64,000 bases of DNA from Clavelina lepadiformis. Its lineage: Eukaryota > Chordata > Ascidiacea > Aplousobranchia > Clavelinidae. Below the pieces are notes generated by a model, which saw only the letters and a list, made by a program, of their open reading frames with translations, was not told the DNA's origin and did no database searches. Below are positions 48,664-59,849 of this stretch, one piece after another. The stretch spans positions 3,348,977 to 3,412,976 of the forward strand of contig NC_135248.1 of assembly GCF_947623445.1 (NCBI RefSeq), in the 5' to 3' direction. Numbering within the stretch: position 1 is the stretch's first letter; every line of letters begins with the position of its first letter. The translations under genes and the position numbers were made by a program.

Positions 48664-49419
48664 TCAAAAGTGCTTTATACACTTGCTCTTTCGAGTATGT
48701 TCAGTGTCAGTTTCACGCTGAAGAAACCAGCAGTAGTCCCCCATCATGTTTGGGTTAAATCGACCTCTATACCGCGATTCCATCACAGAGATGTCTTGGT
48801 GAAATCTTTCCCCATGCTCGTCGCTCACATCACCCAGGTTTGGCGGGAAAAATTCCAAGTGTGAATGAAGAAAATGCAGTTTAACCGACATTCTGCAGCC
48901 CATTTCGCGGTATGATTCCAGCAAATTGTCCACTAGTTCCGAGTAATTTTCTGCCCTGTACTTCCCAAGAAAATTTTGTACAATCTGTACAAATGCATTC
49001 CAGGCTTTTAATTCATTTGAATTAAGCTTGGATGGAAATACTGGGTCACGGATCAAATCACGTATTTGGGGGCCAACAAATATTCCAGCTCTCAGTTTAG
49101 CATCACTTGGTATTGCACCAAATTTTTCTTTTATATGCAGGAATCCATCTCCATTGAAATCCATTGCCTTCACAAATTGTTTGATCAGGCCCAGTTTAAT
49201 GTGAAGTGGTGGCAAGTACACTTTGCTCAGATCAATTAGGGGTTGGCACTTAACATTATATCTTCCAACAAAGTAGTCCGTTCTCATTGGCCATTCAGTT
49301 GTGTCATAGTGGTTTGCATCGTCTCGACTGTCCCACAAACAGAGAAAGCACATATGCTTGGTGTAACCCAACTGCAATCCGAGCAAAAGTGACACAACTT
49401 TAAGGTCTCCACATATGTT
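48664..49419 (-). pseudogene. 5'-truncated transposon-associated protein of unknown function
   Basis: About 250 codons open on minus, ending TGA at 48664. The readable start is ICGDLKVVSLLLGLQLG near 49419. Beyond that the frame runs into a C-rich/G-rich tract, and the 243-codon GTG-initiated reading at 49395 is not a true start. Recognisable blocks: CFLCLWDSR, EWP, LPPLHIKLGLIKQFVKAMD, FVGPQIRDL, FLGKYRAENY, SDEHGERFHQDIS, GDYCW. I recall this order from an abundant uncharacterised protein family in arthropod and other invertebrate genomes that behaves as a transposon gene. It has no function I can name; a CACTA transposase relation is inferred only from the surrounding termini. The C-terminus is intact and the N-terminal part lost. 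Confidence 0.7.
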
Positions 49420-49420
49420 C

Positions 49421-49450
49421 CCCCCCCCCTACCCCTACCCCCTCCCCTCT
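49421..49450 (-). other. G-quadruplex-capable tract inside the transposon
   Basis: The plus strand has a run of ten C followed by ccctacccc and cccctcccc blocks; the minus strand therefore has at least five G-runs of four or more. It sits exactly where the transposon ORF loses its 5' part. Confidence 0.7.
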
Positions 49451-49863
49451 ATAGTCATGGCCAAGAACATTCAAGAATGCATTAATTGTGAAAAGATAGA
49501 ACATTGCATTTACAAAATAATGTCAATATTAATCTTACATAACATGCATTGTGACATAATATGACCAACAATTCGCTGGGAAAGAAAATTGCACAATACC
49601 TTGTACTGTAGAACCTTATAATATAGTGCCAATCAATGCAAAATCCGAATTTCGTAAATTTTCATATCTTGAAAACCTGACGTGATAGACCAATTCTGAT
49701 TTCAGATTTGGAATCAGCGTCCCAAAGTTAGTCTAGGCAGTTTATTTTCATTTGAGGAATAATTTTGCTGTTGTCCAGTGTAATTCATGATCTCTGAGCG
49801 GTCATGCCAGTAGTTTAGGTTTTCTCGGTGTGCAATCCATGTATTCCATATTGGTACAGTATA

Positions 49864-52800
49864 ATGTCCAGCGGAGATTTATCTACAGAAAGTAATTTGA
49901 ACAAAGCTTCTGGAAGTTCTTTGGAAGGTACTTCGGCATTTATTTCTAGAGAACCTCTTATTGAAGGGCCGACTTCTAGCTCTAATATACCACAAGATGC
50001 ATCAGCTAGCAAGACCCACCCTCCTAAAAAGTTTAAGTATTCGAAGCAAACCAATGCCAAGCAGATTCTGGATGAAAGAGCAGAAAATGCTCTTGAAACT
50101 TTACGCCAGGTCTTGGAAGAACAATCCAACCTAATTAACGAACTAACAGCAAATATTGAGCATACTAAAAATTCTTTGTCGTCTAATAATGAGGACACTT
50201 CTCTAAACCATGAAGCCAAAATAGTGGAGCTTGAGGAAGAAATTGCACCATTGAAAGAGCAGATTCAAACTTATAGCAGAGAAACAAAAGAAAAAGACAA
50301 ACAACTTATGGACCTTGCTGAAAAATATGAAAACATTCTTGCAAAATACATTAGGTTTGTGTTGTATGTTATAGGGAAATATCATTCTGTATAAAGTAGT
50401 CATATTTGATTAATTACCATGTGACATTAAGCTGTCCTTAATTAACAATGTACAAACTCCCAATTGCTTAATGTTTATTGTAGTGAAAAAGAAGAAGCAG
50501 ATAGACTGCGAAGCATTGGAAGTTCTGTTAATTCTACAACCGCCTCTCTATCTTCGGTATCCACCTTACAAACTTCGTTTTTATCTGAAGCTGGACAAGT
50601 ATGAGCAATAATTTTAGGAGTTCCTAAAGTCTTGTATCAGCATTCACACTTTTCTTTAACGATTTCGGCTTGACAGGTCTTGACTCTTGAGCATTCAAAA
50701 TGAAAACAAAACCTTACATTTTACTTTTTTCCATGATATGTGCATTACGCACGACTTACTGACGACATCGTGTATCATTATTTCTTTGGTACTTATTGTT
50801 TACAGCTTAACTATCACAGTTAGCATTGTACTATAAAGCCTAATGAATTAAAATTCATGAACACTAATTTTATTTTGTGTATACTGTGTAGGTTATTTAT
50901 TTCACTTTTTTGCAGGAACCAGTTAGCCTGCCCAGCAATTTGACGTCGTCAGAAAGCAATCGTTACATTGAAAAAATCAAGCAATTAGAAAACCAAGTGA
51001 AAGCCCATGAAACCACTAACAGCAAGGTTATTACTTTCGACATATTTTTCAAATTTTTATTTATGGCTGGTTTTTATGTAACGTAGAGCGTAGGCTACTT
51101 AGTAAGGCAATGGAATTCTAAACAAGAATTTGTCTGTGATTGGTACCAGTATACTGACCTTAACTGCTGTGATAATACATTTAGTAAACAAATCTAAACC
51201 AATGTTGAATTGATATCTTGTGTACGGTACATACATATACGCTATGTGGTTTCACTTTTATTTTGAAATGACATGCTGTTACCATTTGATTTGTGTTTAT
51301 AGAATATGTAGCTTGTTGTGTCATACGTTTTACGAAGATATCATATTTTTTAAGTTTATTTAGTAGGCTATTATTTATTTGAATTTTTGAAGACTTAACT
51401 TTTCAGGAAGTTTCTGCACTCGTTCAACCTTGTTTCATGTTCGCATGTTTTTTTTTTGGTTGAGAATTATGCACAAAGTTTTTAAGTCCAATTTGTAATC
51501 TCTGTAAAATTGTGCCTTAATATTAAAAAAAATAATGTTTTCTAATTTAATTGTTGTTTGCTTTTTAATTTGATTTATATTTTGCTTATCTGTTGCTAAG
51601 AGTTATTAAGTTTCTTCTGCAGTTGTCTATTAATGAAGACGAAAACCTTCAATGGATTGAAGAATTGAAATATTGGTTATAATTTACATACTGGCCGGTC
51701 AAGGATAATGAACAAGTAATCCAGTTTAAACCACGACTTCAGTAGCAACAGTCTTTTTACATTTTTTTTTCCCATAAGAAAATAAAACTTGTATCATTGT
51801 GATTACAGTGTAATCCATTCTGCCCAGCTTTACGCATTTTAGATGCTGTTGTTGAGTGTTATTTTGTTTGTTATTTGTTTATTTACTTTTTATTTTCAAA
51901 AATTGTTCATTGTTCAGAAATTATTACTGAAAACATTAACTCACTTTGTGCATGAGTTTTTGTCGCCTGTCTTCTGCTGCTCTCTAAATTTACCATAAAT
52001 GCTTATATTTTTCCTCATAAACACATCACTAACGCATTGGTGTCTGCTTGTAGTTAAAAGACATGAATATCCAATGGCAATTATACGACAAGCAAAGAGA
52101 AAAAATAATACAAAATCTTAAAGAGAAACTGGACTCCAAAACAAGAGAATTGAGTCAGCTTCAAAGAAGAAATGACCCTTCAAGTTCTTTAGGGTTTACT
52201 CCCGACCAACAGGTAACATTTTATCAGTTGCTGTGCTATGCTATGCTAAAAAATGTTTAAAATTTTATTTACCACCTTATTTCTGTAATGTTTGTCGTGT
52301 CGTGCGACAAGACTGCGCATGACTTGGTTTATTTCATAAATGCTCTTCCACTTTCATTCAAACCCCAGTAGAATCTCACACATACAACACCATAAACACT
52401 AAACAGATTATACTAAACTGATAATACTGCTATACTGCAACCACATAATACTGCAATTTCAGGTAACACTGTAGTAAATTGTAGGGTTATTTTACAATAT
52501 TTTTATAGGAACATGTGGATAGCTTCTATCAGAGACTTCGAAGGGAGGCAGACTCGCATAAGAGTGAACGCGATATCGCTCGAAGGGCTCTGGCAGAGAT
52601 GAGCAAAAAGCTGGATGATGCTAAAAAGAACGTTGCTGAACAATGTACAAAAATTGCCCAACTGGAATCTGAAAAATTAATGCAGTCTGCACAAACAGAG
52701 GAACTGCAGGCGGCGCTGATAGTTGCCACACGCTCACAGTTTTCACAATCCAGCCCTGTTGAAAGTGAAACCATCACCAGTTTAAGGGAAGCCGTAAGTA

Positions 52801-53506
52801 ATGCCTTAGTGTCTTTAACCTTGTTGTTATTGGCTGAATTTCATCAAAGCTTTGCTGGATACTTGTTTGCAAAGCTTGCCATCCAGGGATACATTAGATA
52901 CGCTACTTATTTTACTAATTAACATGCTACCAATTTGTTTTGTAATTCTTTTAGTTATGTTTTTGTGTTTTTTATTCATACAAATAATAATTGCATTTTG
53001 TGATTTTTTGCTGTTTAATTACTTGCACATATTGTTTTGTATTGTCAAAGGCTCGTCAGTACGAAGTCGATTTAAGAAATACTTCAGCTGAAAATACAAG
53101 ACTTCATGAAGAAATACAAAGATTAGAACGACAACTGCGACAAAACGTATAGTTTCACATTTCAATACTAAGTGGTTTAAATTTAATCAAAATAAATGAA
53201 TAAATTTAATGGTGTCTAATATTTATTTCTCACAAAAATTGAAATTATTGACATGTTGGCTGCCAAATTCTTCTTGCAATGACACAAATGCTCTCTTTGG
53301 GAGAGAAAAATTTCAAACTTGAAGTAGTTGTAATGTGTCCAGAACATAATATCAAAAAAACTTAGCATTTTTATGTTTTATCACCTTTGTGTCTTGAGCC
53401 AAACTCTTACCCATACAGCAGTTAATGTGGTGATATGTTTAATTTTTGTCATGTATTTTTTGTTTTCCAGCCTCCTGGTGTTGTGCAAACCATTATTAAC
53501 CCATGA
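49864..53506 (+). CDS. CEP55: CEP55-like coiled-coil protein with EABR motif (7 exons)
   Basis: Exons 49864-50354, 50484-50598, 50916-51026, 52054-52212, 52509-52793, 53051-53146 and 53471-53506 join in frame to about 430 residues (human CEP55 is 464). The protein is almost all coiled coil after a Ser-rich N-terminus. Exon 4 begins LKDMNIQWQLYDKQREKI, which matches the ESCRT- and ALIX-binding region of CEP55 (human NQQWLVYDQQRE); Trp247 and Tyr250 correspond to the human residues that contact ALIX/TSG101. CEP55 recruits ESCRT to the midbody for abscission. The last junction is uncertain: reading through the donor at 53147 gives V-stop at 53152 with AATAAA signals near 53190, whereas splicing adds PPGVVQTIINP. 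The C-terminal zinc finger of human CEP55 is absent. TNIP/optineurin-type relatives are the alternative. The ATG is 4 nt after a GGTACAG that could accept a spliced leader. Confidence 0.62.
51623..51682 (+). other. Possible alternative terminal exon of the CEP55-like gene
   Basis: After a good acceptor (CTTCTGCAG) a 20-codon phase-0 frame reads LSINEDENLQWIEELKYWL and stops, followed by AATAAA at about 51781. Spliced from exon 3, it would give a short isoform in which the N-x-QW part of the EABR is echoed but the YDxQRE part is lost. No expression evidence is available here. Confidence 0.3.
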
Positions 53507-56500
53507 TGTACTTGCAAGTGCAGCAGAAAGCTATTTCGCAAAGCATGACTGACTTTCACATGACCAAGATATTGTGAAAATCTTGTTTTGCTTTAATTGT
53601 GTTGTCTGGATTGCGCAAGAGGGTTTAAGTTCAGATTTAAGATTCAATCAGAGCAGTATCTTAAGCATGTTGTCCACCTCAAATGGACTTTATTCCTGTG
53701 AAGTATTTAACTTAACTTGTCTGAGTGTGGGTGTTGTTTTGCAAAGCTATGAAATATGAATACTGCTTGATAATTATGCTGAAAATGTTAGATTCCGCAT
53801 GCTTACTTCATCATACAAAGTCAATAAACAAAGGTGACCATTGCTTGCTGCATGTGTGTTTGAGATTTTTATGTATTATCTACATAGGAGAGGTAAATGA
53901 CCACAACAATCGTGCATGTTCATTTCAATTTTAGGAACTTGGTTTGGAATGAGTTTTTAAATAATACCGGTAGGCATCTGGTGATGAGAATGTAGCTGTT
54001 TCATGTCTTAATTACTTAGCATGGCTTCATGTTTGTGCATATACTTCAAGGCAAAGATGCTTGCAGTTGCCAACCCTATAATTGCCATATTAATGTGTAT
54101 AAAGAGGGAATCAGGTTGAAGTGAAAACGTTTTAATCTCATAATTTGTATTATGGCAATTTTTCGTTTTGTAGGTGGATTATGCTTATATGTGTCTTAAC
54201 TGCTATTTTTTAATGTATCCATTTGCAGATACTAAAATCACACTAGTGGTTGAGGTCATCACTGCGGCATTGTACTTACAAAATTTTAAACTAACAGACT
54301 GTATATGGGATATTTGCTGATTAGATTATTATTAACTTTTTCCGATTGAACTTCTGTAATCGTGAAATAGACCTGGTCGTGGACTTTTTTAATTTGAATG
54401 ACATTTCGTCGTTATTTTTTTCATGTACAATTTTTAAATATCGGTAATTTTTTAATATAAAATTCAAATTTACTGAAATGTAAATATTTCAGCTAAAATC
54501 TACGTTTTTTGAGAATTTTCAATCCACAAATAATTTTTGCAGCAAGCGTTTGCAAATAATCATTTCAATTCATTTGGTATTTTCAGATAATTTTTTGCAT
54601 GTAGTTTACTCATGCAAACCAATTTTAAGGCCTAAATGGAAAAGAATTATGTCCTCAGAGCTTGTCAAAATTCAATTCTAAAATTGGCTTGCATAAGTGT
54701 AGTAGACCCTGTTTGAATTTTCAGTTTGAAATCTAGTAATAATATAATGTTAAATCCGGTTACAAGCGCTGTAGTTGTTGTTTTTAATTAATGTAACATG
54801 TATGCTACTATAGACATTAGGATATGGATATTCATGCCTAGCCAGATGTTTTTGAATGTAAGATTGTGAGAAGTGCTGTGTTTGTACATATATTAACAAT
54901 TGGTATATTGAGTCCTAACTATGCTCGGCTTTGCCACTCTCATGCAGATATAAATGTGATTATTATCGGTTATTACTATTACATCAGTTTTTCATTAATT
55001 TTAACATTCATAGAACATGTATGCTTTAGTTTTTTGTTAGTGCTATTTTAATGTTCAAATTAACACTTACAGTTAACATCTCGTAGCTATTAATCTAAGT
55101 TGTCTCTAGCTCAACAATTTTTGTTTGTAATTGGTCTTTTTTGTGCTTTTTCTTAATGTATATAATTTTTCTGTCTGTGTAATTTTATGGTTTCTGCAAG
55201 TGATGATTTTTTTAATTATAAGGCTCTCACGACATTTTTCGTCAGATATTCTGTTCTGTTGATTTTTACATAACAACTAAACCATTTTAAATTTATGTGT
55301 ATTGCACTTTGATTTATTTTTGATTATATATGAGCTCTCGGTAAATATTATTCTCTCGGTAAATTTTATTTTTTGAAAGTGTTTTTCTCTTCATTTTTGC
55401 CAGCTATTTTGAGTTTGATTTTATACTTAAAGACAAGAAAATCATTTTTACAATGTGGTGGGCACCTTACTTGTCATACACAGTATTTATTTGAAAATTT
55501 GTATTGGTGTCTTTGTCTTCAGATTATTATCTTTGGTGATGTAAATTTTAGAATTGTACTATCATTGAAGTAAAGTAAGTCCATGCATTTGCTGACGGCC
55601 ACGACTTTAATTCTTTCATAGTTAATGTAAATGAAACATACAGTCCCGATCATCATGTTTACCTTGTGTACTGTCTCCAATCATTTTTTATGATGAGCAC
55701 TCGTAGATCAGCTTGTGGAAATAAATTTATGAAGAAATTGGTTTTGAGTTGATTTCTTTCAGAATTAAAAGGTATTTCTACGTAGGATGTTATAAAATTC
55801 AAAGTTACTATAGTATGCATTATGTTTGTTGTACTTCTCAGTAGTAAGAGTTAGTTCAGATCCATCCATGAGAATAACAGACAACTGAGAATTACTACAT
55901 GATCAGTTGATCACTATCACGTCAATAAAGAAGTGTCTTGTTGAAGATATCAATCGTAGATTTTTTAGTATTTGTAGCAAAGGTGTGTAAATTGGTCATT
56001 TTAAGAAGTAATACTTGGTGACTTTATAAATAAATGCAGCTTTTACAAGAATTATGTTGCATGTATTACAATCATAAATTTGTGTATTGATATGTGCTTT
56101 TGTGATAAAAATTTGTATAGATTTTTAATGAGACTTCTATGTTTTTGTGAAGTATATTTCTTTTTATATTAAAAAAAATGAGGAATTTAACTTACGGCAA
56201 GTTTTAAGTTAAACGTTGAAATAGTTTTTTTCTACCTCGGTTAAATTTTTTGCTTGCGTATTCTTGCTCGGTAAAATTTCCTGGAATGCTGTTCATATGT
56301 TGCTATGCTTCAAATGTTCCTTTCTGGCCTTTTGTCTACCACATTTCATCACAAATACGTTTGATTTTGTTATTGTTTATTTCATCATTTTGTACCCTTA
56401 GCAGCCATACACTATAATACGTGGCAATGGGCAAATTAAACTGAAACTTACATTAACTATGCATGATCTGTCTCTAAATTACCTGTGCTAATTTAATCTT

Positions 56501-56645
56501 CCGTAACTGTTTTTAAGATGGAATTATAATCTTAATGCTCTGCACGTAAAACTCAAAATGTCATATTATTGCAGTTGCAGACATATTTATTGTGTAATTA
56601 GAGAGAAAATAAGTGTAGATTGTGTTGTCTTTGCAAAGCATTCTC
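53507..56645. other. AT-rich intergenic region after the CEP55-like gene
   Basis: Very T-rich, with no recognisable gene, RNA or repeat. It may contain an extended 3' UTR and the promoter of the MICOS gene. Confidence 0.4.
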
Positions 56646-57944
56646 ATGAAGCCAGTTGATTTGCCGTTGTATGATGAATGTGTGAAAAAATCTCCAATCT
56701 ATAAAGATGAAGATACCAGCCTAATTGAGTTAAATATTTCAAGGTAATTAAAGCAGACACAGTGAAATCATATCGTTCTCTTTGCCGTAGTGAGCATTTC
56801 ATGCTGATAATGATAACACATCTTCAAAATAGTGGACAAATTAAATTGATGCTTAGTGTCTGCATTGCTATATTAGCTTTACAATTTTAGGTGTCGTGTC
56901 TATTTGCAAGAGCATAGCACACCACTGCAAAATGCCTGGAGTAAAGTTTCAAGTACAGCTGCTGACACGAAATACAAAATCGTATCGAAACTTCCAAAGG
57001 TTACTGACCCTCATGCCTTGTTAACCAACACTGCTGTCATTGGTGGTGCAGCTGGTGCATCTATTTTAATAAATAGACTTCTATTCCCAAAAGGTAATTG
57101 GAATTTTGTATAACACATTGACTGCCGCTATTCTCTTCTCACGCAGAGGATCGCCTTTCAACAGTATAAACGTTATTGCCATTTTTACCGCATAACATTT
57201 CTCTTCGATTTTACACAAAGTTTCACATTTAAAATTGCCATTCTCTAGCATGTAAGAAGAACACAAGCATTTCCTTTGGTGTCCTGGACAGTTCTGAACT
57301 GGAATTATTTTAACAGTGTCTAGACTAGAACAAGATTGCAGAGTATTTTGGCAACTGACCTTTGCACTCTTAGCCAGACTTACCTATTGACCTTGCGGCA
57401 GTCGATGTGTTAAAAACTAAAATCTACTTGAGTTACTTGGCATGAATTTGATTGTATCTTGTATGCACAGAGTTTTTTAACGTTTAACTTTGGCGGCCGC
57501 TAAGACATTTTTAGAGACTTCCAAAGACTAACTGCTAACTTTTTACTGTAGTTGCAAAAGTATAAATTTTGACAGATCGTTGGAGAATTTCAAGAAAACC
57601 TTATCGGTCCCCAAAAACATTGTATATGCATAATTTGATCAGTTAAAGGAAACTGATTAGATTTTTAAATTAAATTTAATCTTTGAATTTTTGTCTGTCA
57701 CCAGCCCACTGTATATAAAAGTTATAAGGGTAGCATTAAACCTTGTTAATACTAAGGCTCTTTTGTTACAGCTGGAATGATTCGAAGAATTTTAACACCG
57801 TTGACTGTGGGAACTTTAGCTGCAGTTTACTGTTATCCTGACGACGCCATTACAGTATACAGGAGTGCTGCAGACAGTGCATTCCAGAAATATGATCAAT
57901 TTTTAGAAAAAGGACATGAATTAATTAAAAAAAGATCCGATTAA
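56646..57944 (+). CDS. APOOL: MICOS subunit MIC26/MIC27 (apolipoprotein O-like), 3 exons
   Basis: Exons 56646-56743, 56891-57093 and 57772-57944 give about 157 residues. It starts MKPVDLPLYD, like the KPEQLPIY segment of APOOL, followed by a helix, a Gly/Ala-rich hydrophobic hairpin (VIGGAAGASILINRLLF, then PLTVGTLAAVYCYP) and a short amphipathic C-terminus. The CYP after the second hydrophobic segment matches the family. APOO/APOOL proteins are inner-membrane MICOS subunits that bind cardiolipin and shape cristae. The protein is shorter than human MIC26 (198) and MIC27 (268): it lacks the long C-terminal tail, and no presequence is visible before the LPLYD motif, so an upstream coding exon or an internal targeting signal is possible (frame is open back to 56619). 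APOO versus APOOL cannot be separated. Confidence 0.72.
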
Positions 57945-58497
57945 TATTTGTTTAGATATTTATTATTCTTCCCAAATGCTTTCTGCTGCACATCATTATT
58001 ATTGCTTGGCTGTTTCCATATTTTGGATTTCCACCACCAGTGGCTTATCTGTTGGATTTTTATCATTTTTTGTGGTTGCCGTGGCAAATTTTCTCCTTAA
58101 CTCTAAAATGCCTTAGTATGTTCGTCTCAGTTTTCTCTTCCTTTGCCTTTGTGTACATTACAAAAAATTCTGCCTGCTTAAATCAATTAATTATTATCAT
58201 CAAAATAGTTGTGCATACAGTAATATTTTTACAACGTTTCTTTGTTTCATTTCAAGTGCAAATGAACTGAAAACCGTCGCTTTAAATGATTTTTAATGTG
58301 CAGTATAAGATTATAACTCTAAAGACCCTTTGTGATTTTGTAGTGTAAACCGGTATGGAAAGTCCGAACACAATTTCAGCCAAAATATTTTACATCATTA
58401 ATCGTCAGTGTTACCAGTTGGTTATATTATGTTGTGATGGCAAAGCTTTCAGTAACAGTCTACATGCATTGCAGAATTAATAGGAAGCAGTTTTAAT
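57945..58497. other. Spacer between MICOS gene and TYW5
   Basis: T-rich; no gene. A CATTGCAG at 58467-58474, 24 nt before the TYW5 ATG, looks like a splice or trans-splice acceptor. Confidence 0.4.
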
Positions 58498-59439
58498 ATG
58501 ATAGATTCGGTTCCTGTTGATGTACGTTACAATATCAGTGAGAAAGAGTTCCAAGAAGAATTTGAACTAAAACGAAAACCATGTGTTTTCAAAGGCATGG
58601 ACATTGGACCTTGCATGCGAAAATGGTCTGTCAATTACTTGTGCGAAAAAGGTGGTTCGAAAATGGCGACAGTCCATGTTAGTGATACTCCTCAAATGAA
58701 TTTTATTACAAAGAACTTTTTATACCGTCAACTCCCATTTAGTGACGTTGTGCAAAGAGCATCAGAATTGACTCATAGCGAGTATTTTTCCGCCCCTGAT
58801 GAATATTACTACTTCCGATCACTTGGTGAAGACGTGCGAAAAGACCCATCAAATATAATGGAGCAATTTCCAGAATTTAAAGAAGATATAAAATGGCCTC
58901 ACTATTTTCCAGAGGACAAGTTCTTTTCGAGTGTATTTAGAATTGCTTCTGCCGGAATGCAGCTTTGGACTCATTATGATGTCATGGATAATTTCTTGAT
59001 TCAAGTAAATGGTCGTAAAAAAGCCGTTCTTTTTCCGCCTTCAGATGCCTTGAACTTGTATTTAAAGGGTGATAAGTCTGAAGTAACTGATGTCGATAGC
59101 ATTAATTTAGACAAATATCCCAACTTTGCCAATGTCACAAAATATCAATGTATGCTTGAACCTGGTGACATTCTCTATATACCAGCTCTGTGGTTTCATA
59201 ATGTGGTCGCTGTTGAATTCGGTGTTGCTGTAAATGTTTTCTGGAAAAACTTGGACAAGAAGTATTATGATCAAAAAGACCCTTACGGAAATAAAGATTT
59301 GCTTCCAGCAGCTCGTAGTATGGATATATTGAACAGGGCATTAAAAGTCTTAAGTGAATTGCCGGACACCTACAAAGACTTTTACGCTCGCAAGATGGTT
59401 TCTAAAATTGAATCAAGTGCCTTTGTGAAGAATGATTAA
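58498..59439 (+). CDS. TYW5: tRNA wybutosine-synthesizing protein 5, JmjC hydroxylase, single exon
   Basis: A single 313-residue frame (human 315), alignable end to end with TYW5: RKPCVFKGMDIGPC, FYRxLPF-type block (FLYRQLPF), YYFRSLGEDVRKD, the JmjC core SAGMQLWTHYDVMDNFLIQV, LYLKGDKSEV, EPGDILYIPALWFHNV and YARKMV near the end. The Fe(II) triad is His159, Asp161 and His234; Lys in LKGDKSEV is near the 2-oxoglutarate site. The enzyme hydroxylates the wybutosine side chain at position 37 of tRNA-Phe. The ATG at 58498 is preceded by in-frame stop codons, so the start is firm. Intronless here, although the human gene is split. The next gene, GTF3C4, starts 410 bp downstream on the same strand. 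Confidence 0.95.
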   Translation: MIDSVPVDVRYNISEKEFQEEFELKRKPCVFKGMDIGPCMRKWSVNYLCEKGGSKMATVHVSDTPQMNFITKNFLYRQLPFSDVVQRASELTHSEYFSAPDEYYYFRSLGEDVRKDPSNIMEQFPEFKEDIKWPHYFPEDKFFSSVFRIASAGMQLWTHYDVMDNFLIQVNGRKKAVLFPPSDALNLYLKGDKSEVTDVDSINLDKYPNFANVTKYQCMLEPGDILYIPALWFHNVVAVEFGVAVNVFWKNLDKKYYDQKDPYGNKDLLPAARSMDILNRALKVLSELPDTYKDFYARKMVSKIESSAFVKND

Positions 59440-59849
59440 TTTACGGTGTTTTTTTTGCTACCCTCGCCCACCCCATGTGTTGTTTGACTCACTAAATAAT
59501 TTATGAAATTGTGCTTTTGTTGAAACAATAAGTGCAATGGCATTATCACATTGTATGCTTGTGGCTCGTAACCTAATTTTATAATGGCATATCAATTAAT
59601 ATGCATGACATGCGTATATAGTTGGTGAGCAGATTGCTATGATTCAATGATTACTATCAATAATTAATTAAAATAAGAAACAGGATGTAGTTTGGCACTC
59701 TTAAGGTTAACTTTATATTTTTTGACAAGAGCTTTCGCAAGCATAAGCTTGCTTCTTCAGGTTTACTGTGAAAATCATAATGAAATAATCAATTAGGCAG
59801 CCATATTTATAGTTTCATGAATACCCATGTAAGGCTTGATTAACTGATT
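59440..59849. other. Spacer between TYW5 and GTF3C4
   Basis: No gene; no canonical AATAAA was found. It contains the end of one transcript and the start of the next, or a co-transcribed spacer. Confidence 0.35.

Larger units (their letters stand above)
48363..49780 (-). mobile_element. 1.4-kb DNA transposon with CACTGG ends (CACTA/EnSpm-like)
   Basis: Left terminus 48363 cactggacaaca and right terminus ending 49780 (tgttgtccagtg) are a perfect 12-bp inverted pair. Weaker inverted similarity continues for about 130 bp (cctagactaa, gctga-tccaaatctg, acgtca-gtttt, agatatga). The element is flanked by TAA on both sides (48360-48362 and 49781-49783). CACTG-type ends with a 2-4 bp target duplication fit the CACTA/EnSpm (CMC) superfamily. 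It contains one truncated ORF on minus. The right end is only 84 bp before the ATG of the next gene. Confidence 0.72.

Noticed and set aside
58040-58270. Hydrophobic 76-codon ORF between the MICOS gene and TYW5
   Set aside because: T-rich DNA translates into Phe/Leu/Ile-rich peptides by chance; it begins at a non-ATG codon and has no family resemblance.
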